A stretch of DNA of 64,000 nt, taken from Elmis aenea (lineage: Eukaryota > Arthropoda > Insecta > Coleoptera > Elmidae). Location: positions 52,476,108 to 52,540,107 of the forward strand of contig OX393577.1 of NCBI GenBank assembly GCA_947652605.1, read 5' to 3'. Below, piece after piece: positions 46,615-58,219 of the stretch (within the stretch, counting starts at the first letter, position 1; each line of letters opens with the position of its first letter). The position numbers and the translations under genes are program-made. The notes below the pieces were generated by a model. The model did not search any database and had not been told where the DNA came from. It saw only the letters and a program-made list of their open reading frames with translations.

Positions 46615-47378
46615 CTCTACAGTGTGGCTGGTTTTTCATTGTCCAGCTTATATCTGGTGAAATATTAAAGATACCAAAAAAAGTTAAATAAGAAAATTAT
46701 TAAACAAAAGCTGGTCTACAAAATGGTGCTAAAAATTTTGTTCCATAGCCTACCTATTTTTCAGAAAAATATCCAACTTTTGTTTTTTAAATAGAACCCT
46801 GTATATTTTCACAGAATCACATTCTAAATCAATTTCTCTTCACAATGATATATCATAAGTACCATTTTGCTTTTAAATTATGCTCAATATTTAAAAAAAA
46901 GAGAATTATTATAGTCGGCTGTGATATTGTTTTGTTTATTGCAAATACCTGTCAAATTTGTTTACATTAGCAAACACTTGTCAAATCAGACAGAAATAAG
47001 TGTAATTATAACAAAGAAAAATGGACTATACAAATAATGAAAAAGTTGATATGCTGTGCTATTTCCACAGCCGGCTATAATAATTCTCTTTTTTTTGAAA
47101 TATTGAGCATAATTTAAAAGCAAAATGGTACTTATGATATATCATTGTGAAGAGAAATTGATTTAGAATGTGATTCTGTGAAAATATACAGGGTGTTCTA
47201 TTTAAAAAACAAAAGTTGGATATTTTTCTGAAAAATAGGTAGGCTATGGAACAAAATTTTTAGCACCATTTTGTAGACCAGCTTTTGTTTAATAATTTTC
47301 TTATTTAACTTATTTTGGTATCTTTAATATTTCACCAGATATAAGCTGGACAATGAAAAACCAGTCACACTGTAGAGT
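46615..47378. mobile_element. palindrome with inward-lying CAGGGTGTTC ends
   Basis: A 764-bp palindrome, from TACAGTGTGGCTGG...TTTTCATTGTCCAGC at the left to GCTGGACAATGAAAAACCAG at the right, axis about 46998. Unlike the other foldbacks, the two CAGGG ends lie inside (46796-46803 and 47188-47194) and point outward. Two truncated inverted element copies therefore flank a 385-bp mirrored core (TATTTTCACAGAATCACATT). It is immediately followed by the mariner pseudogene. Confidence 0.82.
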
Positions 47379-47479
47379 TGTTTTGTCCCATATCACATGT
47401 AAATCGTATGTACATATATGGAATAAAACAACTCTAAGGAGACGATTTTTAAATAACATCGTTGTAACTGTTATAAAAC

Positions 47480-48253
47480 TATTGATAACAGTTTCGATAC
47501 TTGACTGAACGATTAGTTCATATTTTACATGATGAATTGGGTTTAAAAAAAAACTTTCTGCAAGATGGGTGCCACATTTGCTCAATGCAGAACAAAAACA
47601 CATTCGAGCAACCTCGGCCAATAATTTGGATGTGTTTAAGTAGAATCCAATGTATTTTAAAAGACGATTTGTGACTATGGATGAGACATGAATTTACTAC
47701 TACATACCGGAAATCAAAATACAATCTACAGTGGATTGGACATGGTGAATTGGTTCCAAAAAAGGCAGACCATTTAATCGGCTGGAAAGGTGATGGTGTC
47801 AGTATTTTGGGATTCCAAAGGAATCTTGCTCATTGATTATCTTGAAAAAAGAAAAACCAATACGGGCCAATATTACGAAACACTCTTGGCCAAGCTGCAA
47901 GCCGCAATTCAGGAAAAACGTCCGGGAATGGTCAATGAAAAAGAATTGTTTCACCAAGACAATGCACACGTTCATCCGAGCGCAATCGTGAAGAAAAATT
48001 GGCAGAATTGAGGTTCGATAACCTTGCGCATCCACCATATTCACCTGATTGGGCTCCTTCGGATTTCCATCTGTTCCTGAAACTCAAAACATTTCTGGCT
48101 GGACAGAGATTTCGGTCGAATGAAGAGGTGATCGAGGCTTCAAACGACTATTTTGGGAACCTCGAAGAAAGTCACTTCCGGGAGTGAATCGAGAAACTGA
48201 AGAAACGTTGCGCCAAGTGTGTTGAACTTCAAGGAAATTATGTTGGAAAGTAA
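47480..48253 (+). pseudogene. mariner transposase pseudogene
   Basis: Across three frames the sequence reads a mariner transposase from about its middle to the C-terminus. It runs from RWVPHLLNAEQK (about 47564) to MDET (first catalytic Asp), VFWDSKGILLIDYLEK, LFHQDNAHVH (second Asp) and PPYSPDWAPSDFHLF (third Asp at APSD, D34D spacing), ending GNYVGK and TAA at 48253. The defects are a TAG near 47640, a TGA in place of the Trp codon after MDET, frame breaks near 47740-47780 and a one-base shift in an A-run near 47996. The N-terminal helix-turn-helix region is not identified. Non-functional. Confidence 0.9.
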
Positions 48254-49322
48254 AGTATAACTTAAATCAACCTTCTTTTGTTTTTATTGTCATCCTGGAA
48301 TTGTTTCAATCTACTTTCGTAACAATAAACTTTCGCCAATTCACATTGCGCAAGAATATTTATAACTACATTTAAATCAAATTTCTTTGGTATTGTTTTT
48401 CAGAGTTCTATGGAATATTATTAAACAAACATTTAGAAGTGGTGTTTTAAAAGAAAAGCAGATTTCTCCATTTAACATTTTAACTGTCACTATTATTGAA
48501 ATTCTCACGGAGCCTCGGATAATTTAGGCAAACTTTATACCTCACGTGGGTGTTAAATGACTCTTTATTCCAATGTTGAATTTTAGAATAGATCAGGTAA
48601 TTGGAGAGGTGTAATAAAGCATTCTTTACACACAATGACAAGTAAAATTAGGGGCCTCACACCGTGCAATGTATTTGGACGTTGGAAAAACCCCTGGTGA
48701 ATTAAAATTCAGGATCGAAAAAATTCCTTTGGGTGCAAGAATTCAACTTTCAGAATCACCGGATCGCTGATTAGTTCAGCAACAGATATACACAGATTTA
48801 AAAGAAACTCAATTTTAAAATAACATTTCATCAAAATCCGAGTTATCGAAGTTGTTATAAGCGAAGAAGTGAACCAATGCAAACGCGACTTGCTCGTATG
48901 GCATGTGAAAAGCGAAATGTTCAATTTAAAACTGAACATTCTGTTCGAAAAGGGGTATCATGAGAAAATAGCAAAGTATTTATAATGAAGGTTTTCCGAT
49001 ACGTGTCGCTAGGGATGTTATTTACTGGCCAGAATTTACGTGCGGTTTTTACAGTCGATTTTCACGAGTAAAACAAGTAGGAAATATGTACTTCTATTGG
49101 AGAACGCATACGTAATACTGTCTTTTTATTTCACAAAAACGAAATGCATCACCGTCGTAATATACTTCGATTTATATTTCAAATCCTTCAATTTTGAAAA
49201 CACCAAGAAAATTGAACTGTAGATATGTTTATACTTTAATTTTACTTATTCTATTGTTCAGAAGAGTACATAGGAAAATTATGGTGTCAATTTTAATCCC
49301 AAAATGACACTGAAAGACTATA
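48254..49322. other. intronic stretch, no feature seen
   Basis: SPR intron 1. Contains short frames without recognisable domain. The mariner 3' end and terminal repeat should lie in the first 100 bases, but no matching left repeat could be paired. Confidence 0.4.
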
Positions 49323-51228
49323 CAGGGTGTTGGAAATTCGAGTTTAAGCATGGGGATTTCGCTTATGATAATACCTAGAGTATAGGTTTAAATTTGCCAA
49401 AGGTGCTAAATTCAATGCTTAATAATATGAAGAGAAATTTGAAATATCTCAAGCGGTATCCGAAAAAATTAGGAACATACGAAAATCGTTTATAAACCCT
49501 TTGAATTGTAAAATATTTCAAATATCTAAAAACATTTCCTACGCGACATTTTAAGCCGAATCGGAAGGTGATCACCAATTTTTCTCAGGTCGATTCGTTT
49601 TTGTTTTATGACAACCAACTTTGTTTTTTCTTATGGTCACAATTTTTGCCATTTACATATTTAAATAATTTTTTCCCTGAATTCATAGATGTATCACACA
49701 TGGTATTTTACTCCTACATTCATTGTCAAATTTGAAAAATTGCGTTTTGGACAACCACTATAAATCAGGTAGGCCAGTCGTTGTAGTTTTTGTCGTTTCC
49801 ATGTTAACCAATCAATAAATTGAAAATTTTGAAAGCCTATTACTTGTTATCGTAATAAATTTGTATAAATAAACTTCAACAACGAAAAAAAAAGTGATTT
49901 GTAGCGAATTTTTTATTCATTGAGCAAGAATTCTACTTGTTTAGTACAAAAATATCCGAAAAAAAGACTATTATTATATTTTAAGACATAAACTTAAGTA
50001 AATATGTACCTATATAAAGTATATGAATAACATATTACAAAAATTTAAAGAACGGTATGCTTAATTTAACAATAGTAAAACCTATAAAAACTAAAATTTG
50101 TATGATGACAAGTACCTACATAAAGCTTTCAATTTTTTTAGATCGTGATTGGTTGTCATGAAAACGGCAAAAACTACTACCTGAATTAAAGTGGTTCTTC
50201 TCCAAAACGCATGTTTTCAAATTTGACTCTGGATGTAGAAGTAATATAGCATGTGTGATACATCAATGAATTCAGAAAAAAAAATTATTTGATTATGTAA
50301 ATCGTAAAAATTGCGCCAATAAGAAAAAATAAAGTTGGTTTCATAAAACAAAAACGAATCGACAAGGGACAAATTTGTGATCATCTGATTCAGCTTAGTT
50401 GCTTAGGAAATGTTGTTACATATTTGAAATATTTTATAACCCAAAGGAGTTAAGGGCGATTTTCAAAAATCGTATTTTCCGGTTTTTCCCTATTTTCTCG
50501 GATACCGTTTAAGATATTTCCAATTTATCTTCAGATTATTAATAAGCACGAAATTTATCAACTTTGCCAAGTTTAAATTTAAAAATAAGGAAACAACGAT
50601 AAAGTCGGAATGTGCAGTAATGTAGTTTATTGTAGTTTATCTTATGTTCAAATATTTGCAATGTTTATCACCACGACAAACTACAAAACCTTCGTAACTT
50701 GTACCGAATGAGTTTAAAAAGGTTTTACAGCTTGTTTTGTTTTTGTTTTCACAGCCTACTATAATTTTGTTAAAAAAAAAAACTAAAAAACCTTCGTAAC
50801 TTGCGTGTTATTGAAAATAAATACATTAACCCTTACATATTTGAAATGACAAAAAAATAAGGAATTTAAATAAGTCATAGCCAATTATTATGGGTTCTAT
50901 TTAAAAAAACAAAACTATGTCACAACTCGAATTTAGAATTCTTTTTTGAAAAATTGTCTACGCTACTGCATCCTTATCAAAAAAGTGCCTGTAGAACGTC
51001 AACATTATTTTTGTTTATTTTCATAAACAAGCGAAATATAGTCATAAAACGAAAAGTCGAAAAATCGAGTTATCGGCGATAACTCGAAAACAAAAGACGA
51101 TAACCAATTTTAGTCCTCGCCATTAAGTTTTTCTCGAAAAAAAGAGATGGAGGATGCGCGGTCCGTTTTTTGATACCTGTTATGGTTACCGAGATTCCCT
51201 ATGAAAACATCGAAATTTGCCCACCCTG
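49323..51228. mobile_element. chimeric foldback element combining two families
   Basis: The left end TA-CAGGGTGTTGGAAATTCGA and the palindrome to about 50577 belong to the family seen in GPN2 intron 2 (ACTTTGCCAAGTTTAAATT mirrors the left arm). From 50578 the sequence switches to the right half of the 45363-46566 family (AACAACGATAAAGTCGG, ACCTTCGTAACTTG, CACAGCCTACTATAATTTTG) and ends ACCCTG-TA at 51228. Its two termini therefore come from different families. Non-coding. Confidence 0.75.
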
Positions 51229-51724
51229 TACTGCACACTTACGGTAGTTATATTTTTTGCGATTTTAAAGCGTTACAAATATTGGAAGAAACTTGTCACA
51301 TACATTTCTTAAATTTCTCTTGAAGTTTTGCTTTGCTCCTCGGCTGGATTTTAAGGATACTCACATTGTGTTGGGCTGGATTTAAAAAAGTATGCGAACA
51401 ATCGCGATATTCGAATTTGTGTACACAAGAAAAATGTTGTAAAAATGACGTGAAAGATTTTATGGTATAAGATCCTTCGTTTGATATAGAAAACAGTTTT
51501 GATATTTGTAATAAATATATTACAATCATTATTTGATGAACTCGAGTGATATATTTTAAATATAAAAATATAAAGGCTGTAGTTGTAGTTTTCTACCACC
51601 ATAATGACATATGATGACATACAAACACGTAAACAAGCATTTGTTTGTTTCCACAGCGATCTTCGTGGCACCTTTGTTTTTGTTTTGAATGGTTTGTTTT
51701 GTTTCAGTTATGCACAGTCTACTG

Positions 51725-52014
51725 CAGGGGTTCCCAAAGTACGGCCCGCGGGACAAATGCGGCCCGCGAACCCTAAAAATACGGCACGCGCGATGTCAGA
51801 CCATCCGCCATCTTGAAATCATACCAGATAATTTTTTTTTTACAAAAGAAAAATTATAGTAGGTATGTAGATACCTATACCTACATATTTTGACATTTCG
51901 AGATTTTGTCGGTTCTCAACGAATCAAGGTCTCAAAAACACTTCTTTTTTTTGGCTCGTCAAATATTCGAAGTCTACAATTTGTCCCGCCTGGTCAAAAC
52001 TTTGGGAACCCCTG
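51725..52014. mobile_element. hAT-type MITE, CAGGGGTTCCCAAAG ends
   Basis: CAGGGGTTCCCAAAGTACGG at the left and AAAACTTTGGGAACCCCTG at the right form the inverted ends. The flanks GTCTACTG and GCTACTG are an 8-bp duplication with one base lost. GC-rich next to the left end (GGCCCGCGGGAC), a common property of this MITE class. Non-coding, 290 bp. Confidence 0.82.
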
Positions 52015-52364
52015 GCTACTGCGATAAACAGGATCTCTTAATAAATCTTTACAATAAGTTTTTGGAGCGGACTCTTAATAAAAATACAAGTTATTGGTAT
52101 CGATGGATTCGTTAGAAGATGCTCCATTTAAACAACCGCTTGTACCACCATAGTTCCATTTAAAAAAATTGACTTTTTGTCAAAAAACAGATTCCGCAAC
52201 CTTCAAAGCCTTCAAAGTAACCTAAATGTCATTTAAAATTTGCGAAAACATTTTTGGGATCATTGTTGACATAATAAAATTCAATTTATGTAGGTCACGG
52301 CACACTTAATAAAATAGTTATTTATGTATCAAGGCCAAAAAGTACGTTTTGGCCGAGGTGCATA

Positions 52365-52660
52365 TTAAATTTTTTGTGCGATCGAATTAAAAACAATTTA
52401 AATTTTTAGTAATTTTCAAAATTATAGGTTAGAAACTACGTGACATTCTGTCACTGACAGATGACGGCGTATGTACTGCATTACCGGCCCTCTCCTTAGA
52501 AACGGCCGTAAAAGTTACTTTTTCGGCCGTTGCTAAGAGTAATGGCCTGAAAAGTAACTTTTACGGCCGTTGCTAAGGATAGGGCCGGTAATGCAGTACT
52601 TTATGGTTGCTAACGCGTCCGTCAAACAGCTGTTTCTAGTACGATCGCACAAAAAATTAA
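52365..52660. repeat. palindrome with an inner MITE
   Basis: Outer arms TTAAATTTTTTGTGCGATCG and CGATCGCACAAAAAATTAA enclose an inner inverted repeat (52474-52599) starting TACTGCATTACCGGCCCT and ending GGGCCGGTAATGCAGTA. That inner repeat itself has mirrored ACGGCCGTAAAAGTTACTTT blocks. Probably one inverted-repeat element inserted at the axis of another, or one long foldback. Confidence 0.68.
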
Positions 52661-54443
52661 ATTTTGGTTCAAAAATTATTTGAGGTTATAAAAATTTATT
52701 AAAATAGTGCAGTTGTATCCTAAATCGCTTCCTCTTTCCAAAAAATGTGAAAATATACAGGGCGTTCCATTTAAAATAACAAAGTTGGGGTCATTTCCGG
52801 AGAAACCGGAAGTGAAACAATTGTGTGCATGTGCTCAAAAAGCTCGGTTTTTTGCTTATATCATATGTCTAAAATTTGATTTATCTAAAATCAAAACTAA
52901 AGAAAAAAAGGCGGTGTACCACACTCATTTACATCCGGTAGGTGACAGAACAATAGATGTATTAACTATTTATTTACATAATTTAAAAACTTACCTGTAC
53001 ATTTCTCAAGTACAATAAAGTAACTTAATACAAAAAACTTGTATAGTTTAAAAACAAAAATTAAAATTACGTTTGCTTTGGATAATCATGATCCTTTCTT
53101 AAAAACCATTGATGAAAAGCGCGCAAATTAAAAGATAGTTTTATCTTATAAGCGCTTTCGGTAGATTATGCTTTAATCCTGTTTTAAAAATTAAAAGGTA
53201 CTGTATTAGAATTCAGCAACTCAAGTCTATCAACTTAATAAGGTTGTAGCGCTATTATAGAAACTAACTTAAAATAAACGTGTTCGCTAATACCGAGGAC
53301 TTTCAGTTTCCTTTTTTACCAACTTGTTAAGAGCTTTGGTAGTCTTAACGGAACAAAGCAATGACCCGCGGGCTCCTTAAAACGTTCAAGACCAAGAGTT
53401 TCCTAATCCGCCGTGGGGGTCAGTTGGGCGTTGTTATCGACCAATGTGCGCCCACCACATCCCATCTAATTCTGTTACACTCACTGTATGATTTCAAGAG
53501 ACCTAATATCCATAAATTCAGTGTTCAATAATTCCATTTTTCGCAGATATCAGACCGCATTGTCCGCCAAACCATAAATTGCAAGCGATAATCCCAGTAG
53601 TTGCCGTTATTCGTGCAAACGACGTTATTAAAAACTTTTAGTACTTTGCGTTACAGTCACGGATATAAAAAAAGGTGGATATCTCTGCACACCCACAACA
53701 CAAACAAAAGCACGAAGCCGATATAAGTCATGGCGACCGTTTCATTTGTTTAGGGTGAATTGCAAATATAAAGGGTTTTAATAAACGAGCCATAAACACG
53801 TGATTTGGAAATATAAGCAAGTTTAAACTATGAAACAGCGGTAAGTTAACAAACAGCACCGCTTGAGATTTGAAACGACTGAAAGAACGGCATCAAAACG
53901 TGTCAAATAAACCACAAGATGAATCATGGTTAAGAGGATACTGCATGCTGTGTCTACGCGATAAAAGATTACTGAATTCTGCATGTTGCTTAATATTTTT
54001 TAAGATTAAATATTTCCCGTTTTTTTTAAAAATTTATATTAACAGTAAATCCACACTTCTATTACTTAAAAGTTAGACTGAAAAATTGCAGTGATTCTGC
54101 TCTACTTTTAGATTTCTCCGATGAATTATTTCTATTTGCAGCATTGATTTTTGCAGTTGCACGTCTGTATGCCTGAATACAAGGCACCTAATCTAATGTA
54201 ATCTAACGTGCTTGTAGACGATTAGATCGGAAAGATTTTAAAAAAGCGGCATCCACTAAATTGGATAACATTCAGTTGTTTATAGAATTAAAGTGTTTTC
54301 ATGTTCAAACTATTTAAACCATTCAAAATCTTTGCATCATTTACAAGTTCTGAAGTAGTTTGTCCAATATTATTACTTTGACGATGAAATAATGCAGAAT
54401 TTTCTTGGAATTAGAATTTTAAATATAAATAGTTTCAATAAAT
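52661..54443. other. intronic stretch with one transposon end and a GC-richer patch
   Basis: TA-CAGGGCGTTCCATTTAAAA at about 52757 is a solitary end of the family also seen at 46615-47378 and 60645. The 53330-53780 patch is less AT-rich, non-repetitive and contains a TATA-like GATATAAAAAAAGG (about 53662). It has no open frame and could be conserved regulatory DNA or an unrecognised non-coding exon. Confidence 0.35.
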
Positions 54444-54680
54444 CAGTGATTCACAACCCGTGGAACGCGCCCCTTGGGGGGACGTGAAATATTTAAAGGG
54501 GGCGCGCGACGAAATCGAAGGAAACACAATTCACTAAAACAATAAGAAAACAATAACAACACAATAACAACCCAATAACAAAACAATAACAAAACAACAA
54601 CAAAACAACAACAAAACAACAACAAAACCACAACAAAAAAATAACAAAACAATAACATAAAAATATATTCTGAATTTGAC
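54444..54680. repeat. hAT-type end followed by an AAC/AAAC microsatellite
   Basis: CAGTGATTCACAACCCGTGG with the GC-rich GCGCCCCTTGGGGGG block looks like a hAT MITE left end. No right end is found. About 54536-54660 is a simple repeat of AACAAC, AACAAA and AATAAC units, and its complementary frames (Cys/Phe/Val-rich minus-strand) are artefacts of this repeat. Confidence 0.65.
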
Positions 54681-55722
54681 AACAGTCACTCATATTACAT
54701 GACAGGTTTTTTTGGGCCTAATAACTAGTGTTGTAAATCGTGGAACATTCTCTGCCGAATGACGTTCAAATGTTTTTTCAACGAAGAAATATGTCAGACT
54801 AGCGAAAGTCAACTCTTTTTTTTTGAAATGCCTTGGTATATGTTTTTCTATTGATTCTGATAAAGAATTTAATTCTAAATCCGATAGTCCATTAAAAAAA
54901 GAATACAAAGGAAATTAATTGAGAAAAATGAGTTTAAAAGTTATTTAATATTTTTCACAAAATCGTCGTATTGACTAAACAAAACAAGATCGCTGTAGTA
55001 ACTGATAGTTTATAACTTGTCCAATATTATTCTTCAAGGAAGAATCATAAGTTTGTGAGTGTTAAATTAAAGCGCTTTAATTACACACTAACAGAACCAA
55101 ATTGAGAGAAGTTCCATTTTCAATTAAATACTCACAAAATGTCGATTTTTCGTCGAAAAATAATAAAACACAGGCAAGTAAATTTTTAAGGTGTCGGGCT
55201 CGTAAATTTGTGGTTGTATTAAATATATGTAGTTTTTTAAAAAGTTAAATTCCTTTGTGTGCTGATCTTCTTTAAGAATACAATATCTAAATCATTTTAA
55301 TTTTCAATTTCAACAATTTTCAACCTTAACAATATTTTTCAACATTAACAAAGTTTTAACTTATCAATTATTTCAACATTATCGAAAATAATTTTTCATC
55401 ACATAAAAACATCCCTGAAGATGCCGAAAAGACCTAGTTTCGACGAAACATGTAGGACGTTAAAAAAATTAAAATGAACCTGTTAGAACCCAGCAAACCA
55501 TAGTTTAATTTAACCTAATCAAGAAACAGGAGAAACAACTAACAACCTAACAACTACAGAAAATAAGGTGAAACCTATTTTATTTACATCCACTACAACT
55601 ATTGTATAAAAAAAAAAACAAATGTGACCTTAATTTTTAGTATTATTTCTTCATAGTTAAATTTAAATGTTTGTATTTTATTAATTCTGTAATTTGTTTT
55701 TAAGGAGTGGTTTTTCTGTACG
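54681..55722. other. intronic stretch, no feature seen
   Basis: SPR intron 1. A 72-codon minus-strand frame (54690-54908) is not recognisable. AAGATGCCGAAAAGACCTAG near 55420 is not part of a long frame. Confidence 0.4.
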
Positions 55723-56111
55723 CTTATGAACAGAGCCGTCGCAAGGGTAAGTGTCGCCCCTGGGCAAACTTTTTAATACCGCCCCTTCCGAGTGTTGCCA
55801 TTAAAATTTACTGACGAACACAAAATTTTCATGTACTTTTTTTATAATTTAAAAATATGGTAATAAAAAGCAATCGCAAAACACTCGATTTTTTCCCTTT
55901 TCAATTGAGTAGTGCAAAAAGGGAACTTCTCAAAAAATACCCTTTTTTAGTAAAAAATTGTTTTATATAGTTAGTTTAGTTTATGTACCAACGGTGTCGT
56001 AGTTCAGCTATTTTTACTGTTATACTATAAAGTACTAATCAACTTGTTAAGACCCTGCTTTAGACATTTTATGCAAAAAAAGGAATTAACATGTTAACTG
56101 TTACATCAATA

Positions 56112-57436
56112 GGGGAGACCGGGGATAAAAGTAACACGGGTAGGTTGTAACAGTGCCTATAGTTTCTTTAATTTTTGTTTTATATCGCCCTAAACGCTTT
56201 TGCAATGTTAAGTTACATCCAGCTCCCTACCTACATTGCTAGTTTTCATCTGTCATAGAGGTTAACTTTTTGCCAGCCAGAGTCACTATTTTCCGCCTAA
56301 AAGTTACTGCGTTGTCTCATCCGTCGAGTAACTTTTAGGCGATCTCTAAAATAGGAACAAAAAAGTACCTATATTGTTTTGTTTTATATTTAGTTGGCTA
56401 TTGGTGGATGCAATACAATCTGACGTTGGAATCGTGGTTAATTGTGGATTTCCTGAATTTTTTTTTGTGTATACTTGGGGTCAAAAATAACAAAATGTTA
56501 CAACCAACCCCAATTAATGTTTTCACTTGCAAATGTTCACTCTTAGCACATAATTGGTGGCTTTCTTCGTAGATGAGAATATACAAGAGTTGTCGGAATA
56601 ATTTTCCAGTTTGTTGTATCTTTTTGATTCACATTTTTAAATATGTAGGTAGTTATAATCTTGGCAAACCTGGTAACTGCAGTCCCAAATTATAAAATTA
56701 TAAAACTCAGTATATAATATCGGTTTAATGATGGAAATGTATGTAAAGCTAAATCATTTCTTAAAAAGCATTTTAAATTATAAAACCTATGTAAATTGGT
56801 AAGATCTGGTACTTTTGGTTTTCCTACCAGCTGCCATTGTTTTTATTCTATTACCTTAATATTTATAACTTAATATAAACAAAGCTTTAACCAACCCAAC
56901 TTAACCTGACCCTCTTTTACTGATTTAATGAATGACGGTCAGTTTAAGGGCGGTTAGATTTTTTAAAAATAAAACAAACAGTTATTATGATCCAGTATAA
57001 ATTTAATAATTTGGGACCGCCCTTACCTGGTATGCCATAATGTTCACTTATCATTTTGTATTGTACCAAAGATTTATTTTTTTATTTTTTCATTTTGCTA
57101 ATGTGTATTTTTAAATATTAATAAAATATTAATTTTGTTGATGAATACTAATATATTTACTCACTACTTATGAGCTGTGTAAATTATTTTGCCGTTACAA
57201 CTTACCCCAATCATTGTTACTTTTAGCCCCAACGTTGAGGTTGAAAGTAACAGCTGTCTTACTAAAGAACATTTTTTTTTCTAACAGTTGCTTTACGAAA
57301 CACACGAAATAAATATCTTGGAAGCAAGACAAATGTCCAATCTATCATTAAACCAATTTGGATGTAAAAAATTTGTAATAATCTATGAGAAATTAAATAA
57401 AAACAAAAAAATGTTACTTTTATCCCCGGTCTTCCC
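56112..57436. mobile_element. second copy of the GGGGAGACCGGGG element, middle of the nest
   Basis: Starts TA-GGGGAGACCGGGGATAAA and ends TTTATCCCCGGTCTTCCC-TA. The order of internal blocks (GTAACAGTGCC, GCCAGCCAGAGTCACTATTT, TTACAACCAACCCCAATTAA, AACGTTGAGGTTG) follows the copy at 32813-33666. It is longer than that copy because of an inserted MITE at 56663-57036. Confidence 0.83.
56663..57036. mobile_element. innermost MITE of the nest
   Basis: GGCAAACCTGGTAACTGCAG at the left mirrors CTTACCTGGTATGCC at the right, and TCCCAAATTATAAAATTATA mirrors the block ending TTTGGGA. The flanking 8-mers ATAATCTT and ATAATGTT differ at one base. It interrupts the 56112 element at the point where the 32813 copy reads through. 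Confidence 0.8.
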
Positions 57437-57769
57437 TACTAATATGTTTAAAATTAGATGAGGGGTCTTACCAATAAGAGAAACTGTATAATCATATGTT
57501 AAGAATCTTTAATTTACTGCTGCCATTATAAAGGAATAAGAATTTACAGTTTCCTCTTAAGTTAAAAGTTTAGATCGCCATATCTCAAATTGACGTTTGC
57601 TGAGAAGTGCCCTTTTTGCATCCAATTACTCAATTGTTCTGATTAATAATTTTGCTGTCCTCAGGCGGTGCCGGAGTTGCTTTACTGCTAGCGACGCCCC
57701 TGCTTATGAACGTTCAAAACTCTTGCTATCCGAAGTTATACATAATTAATAGATTTAAAATATACTAAC

Positions 57770-58219
57770 CTCATGCATTATAGTCCATGCGTAACAGACG
57801 CTTTTAGGCCAAAGCGGTTTGTAGTGATTTCCAAAAGTGAACATATAGATGAACCACGGCGCTGGAAACAGAAGCGTAAACATATCACAGAGGGCCATTG
57901 CCATAAGCACGACGTTGGTCGGAGTACGCATATGACGTTTGCTGAGGACCACAACGATCAGTGTGTTAGCAATTATCGTAATAATTAAGAGGAACGGCAT
58001 TATATATCCATACATGGGCACTGCGTACGCCGTTGGGTACTCGCACGTAATGTTAGTGTAATTATAAAGAGAGCAGGAGTCGTTACGAAAGTCACTGGAG
58101 TTCCTTATCTCGTACAAATTAGTGAAATTAGCCATGTACGTTGTTGTTGTCGCGATGTACTCCTGAACTTTGATTTTTTCCGACATTTCGTGACTCATCC
58201 ACAACGATGTATCGTCCAT
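57770..58219 (-). CDS. SPR: sex peptide / myoinhibitory peptide receptor, coding exon 1
   Basis: Encodes residues 1-150, ending IMHE at donor GTTAGT (phase 0). The ATG at 58219 (MDDTSLW) is used because an in-frame TAG lies about 30 nt upstream with no other ATG. The extracellular N-terminus has N-glycosylation sequons at N31, N40, N46, N53 and N56, then CEYPTAYAVPMYGY. TM1 is about 73-94 and TM2 about 102-124. The first extracellular loop carries FTFGNHYKPL and C142, the TM3 disulphide Cys. Joined with exons 2 and 3 the receptor has 414 residues, close to the ~435 of the fly protein. 5' UTR exons may lie further right but are not seen. Confidence 0.95.

Larger units (their letters stand above)
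55731..57702. mobile_element. hAT-type element, outermost of a three-level nest
   Basis: Ends CAGAGCCGTCGCAAGGG (left) and GCGACGCCCCTG (right), with perfect 8-bp duplication CTTATGAA at 55723-55730 and 57703-57710. Without the nested element it is about 645 bp and non-coding. It ends 60 bp from the donor-side edge of SPR exon 1. Confidence 0.88.

Noticed and set aside
54443..54693. Cys/Phe/Val-rich minus-strand frames resembling membrane protein
   Set aside because: They are translations of the AAC/AAAC simple repeat.
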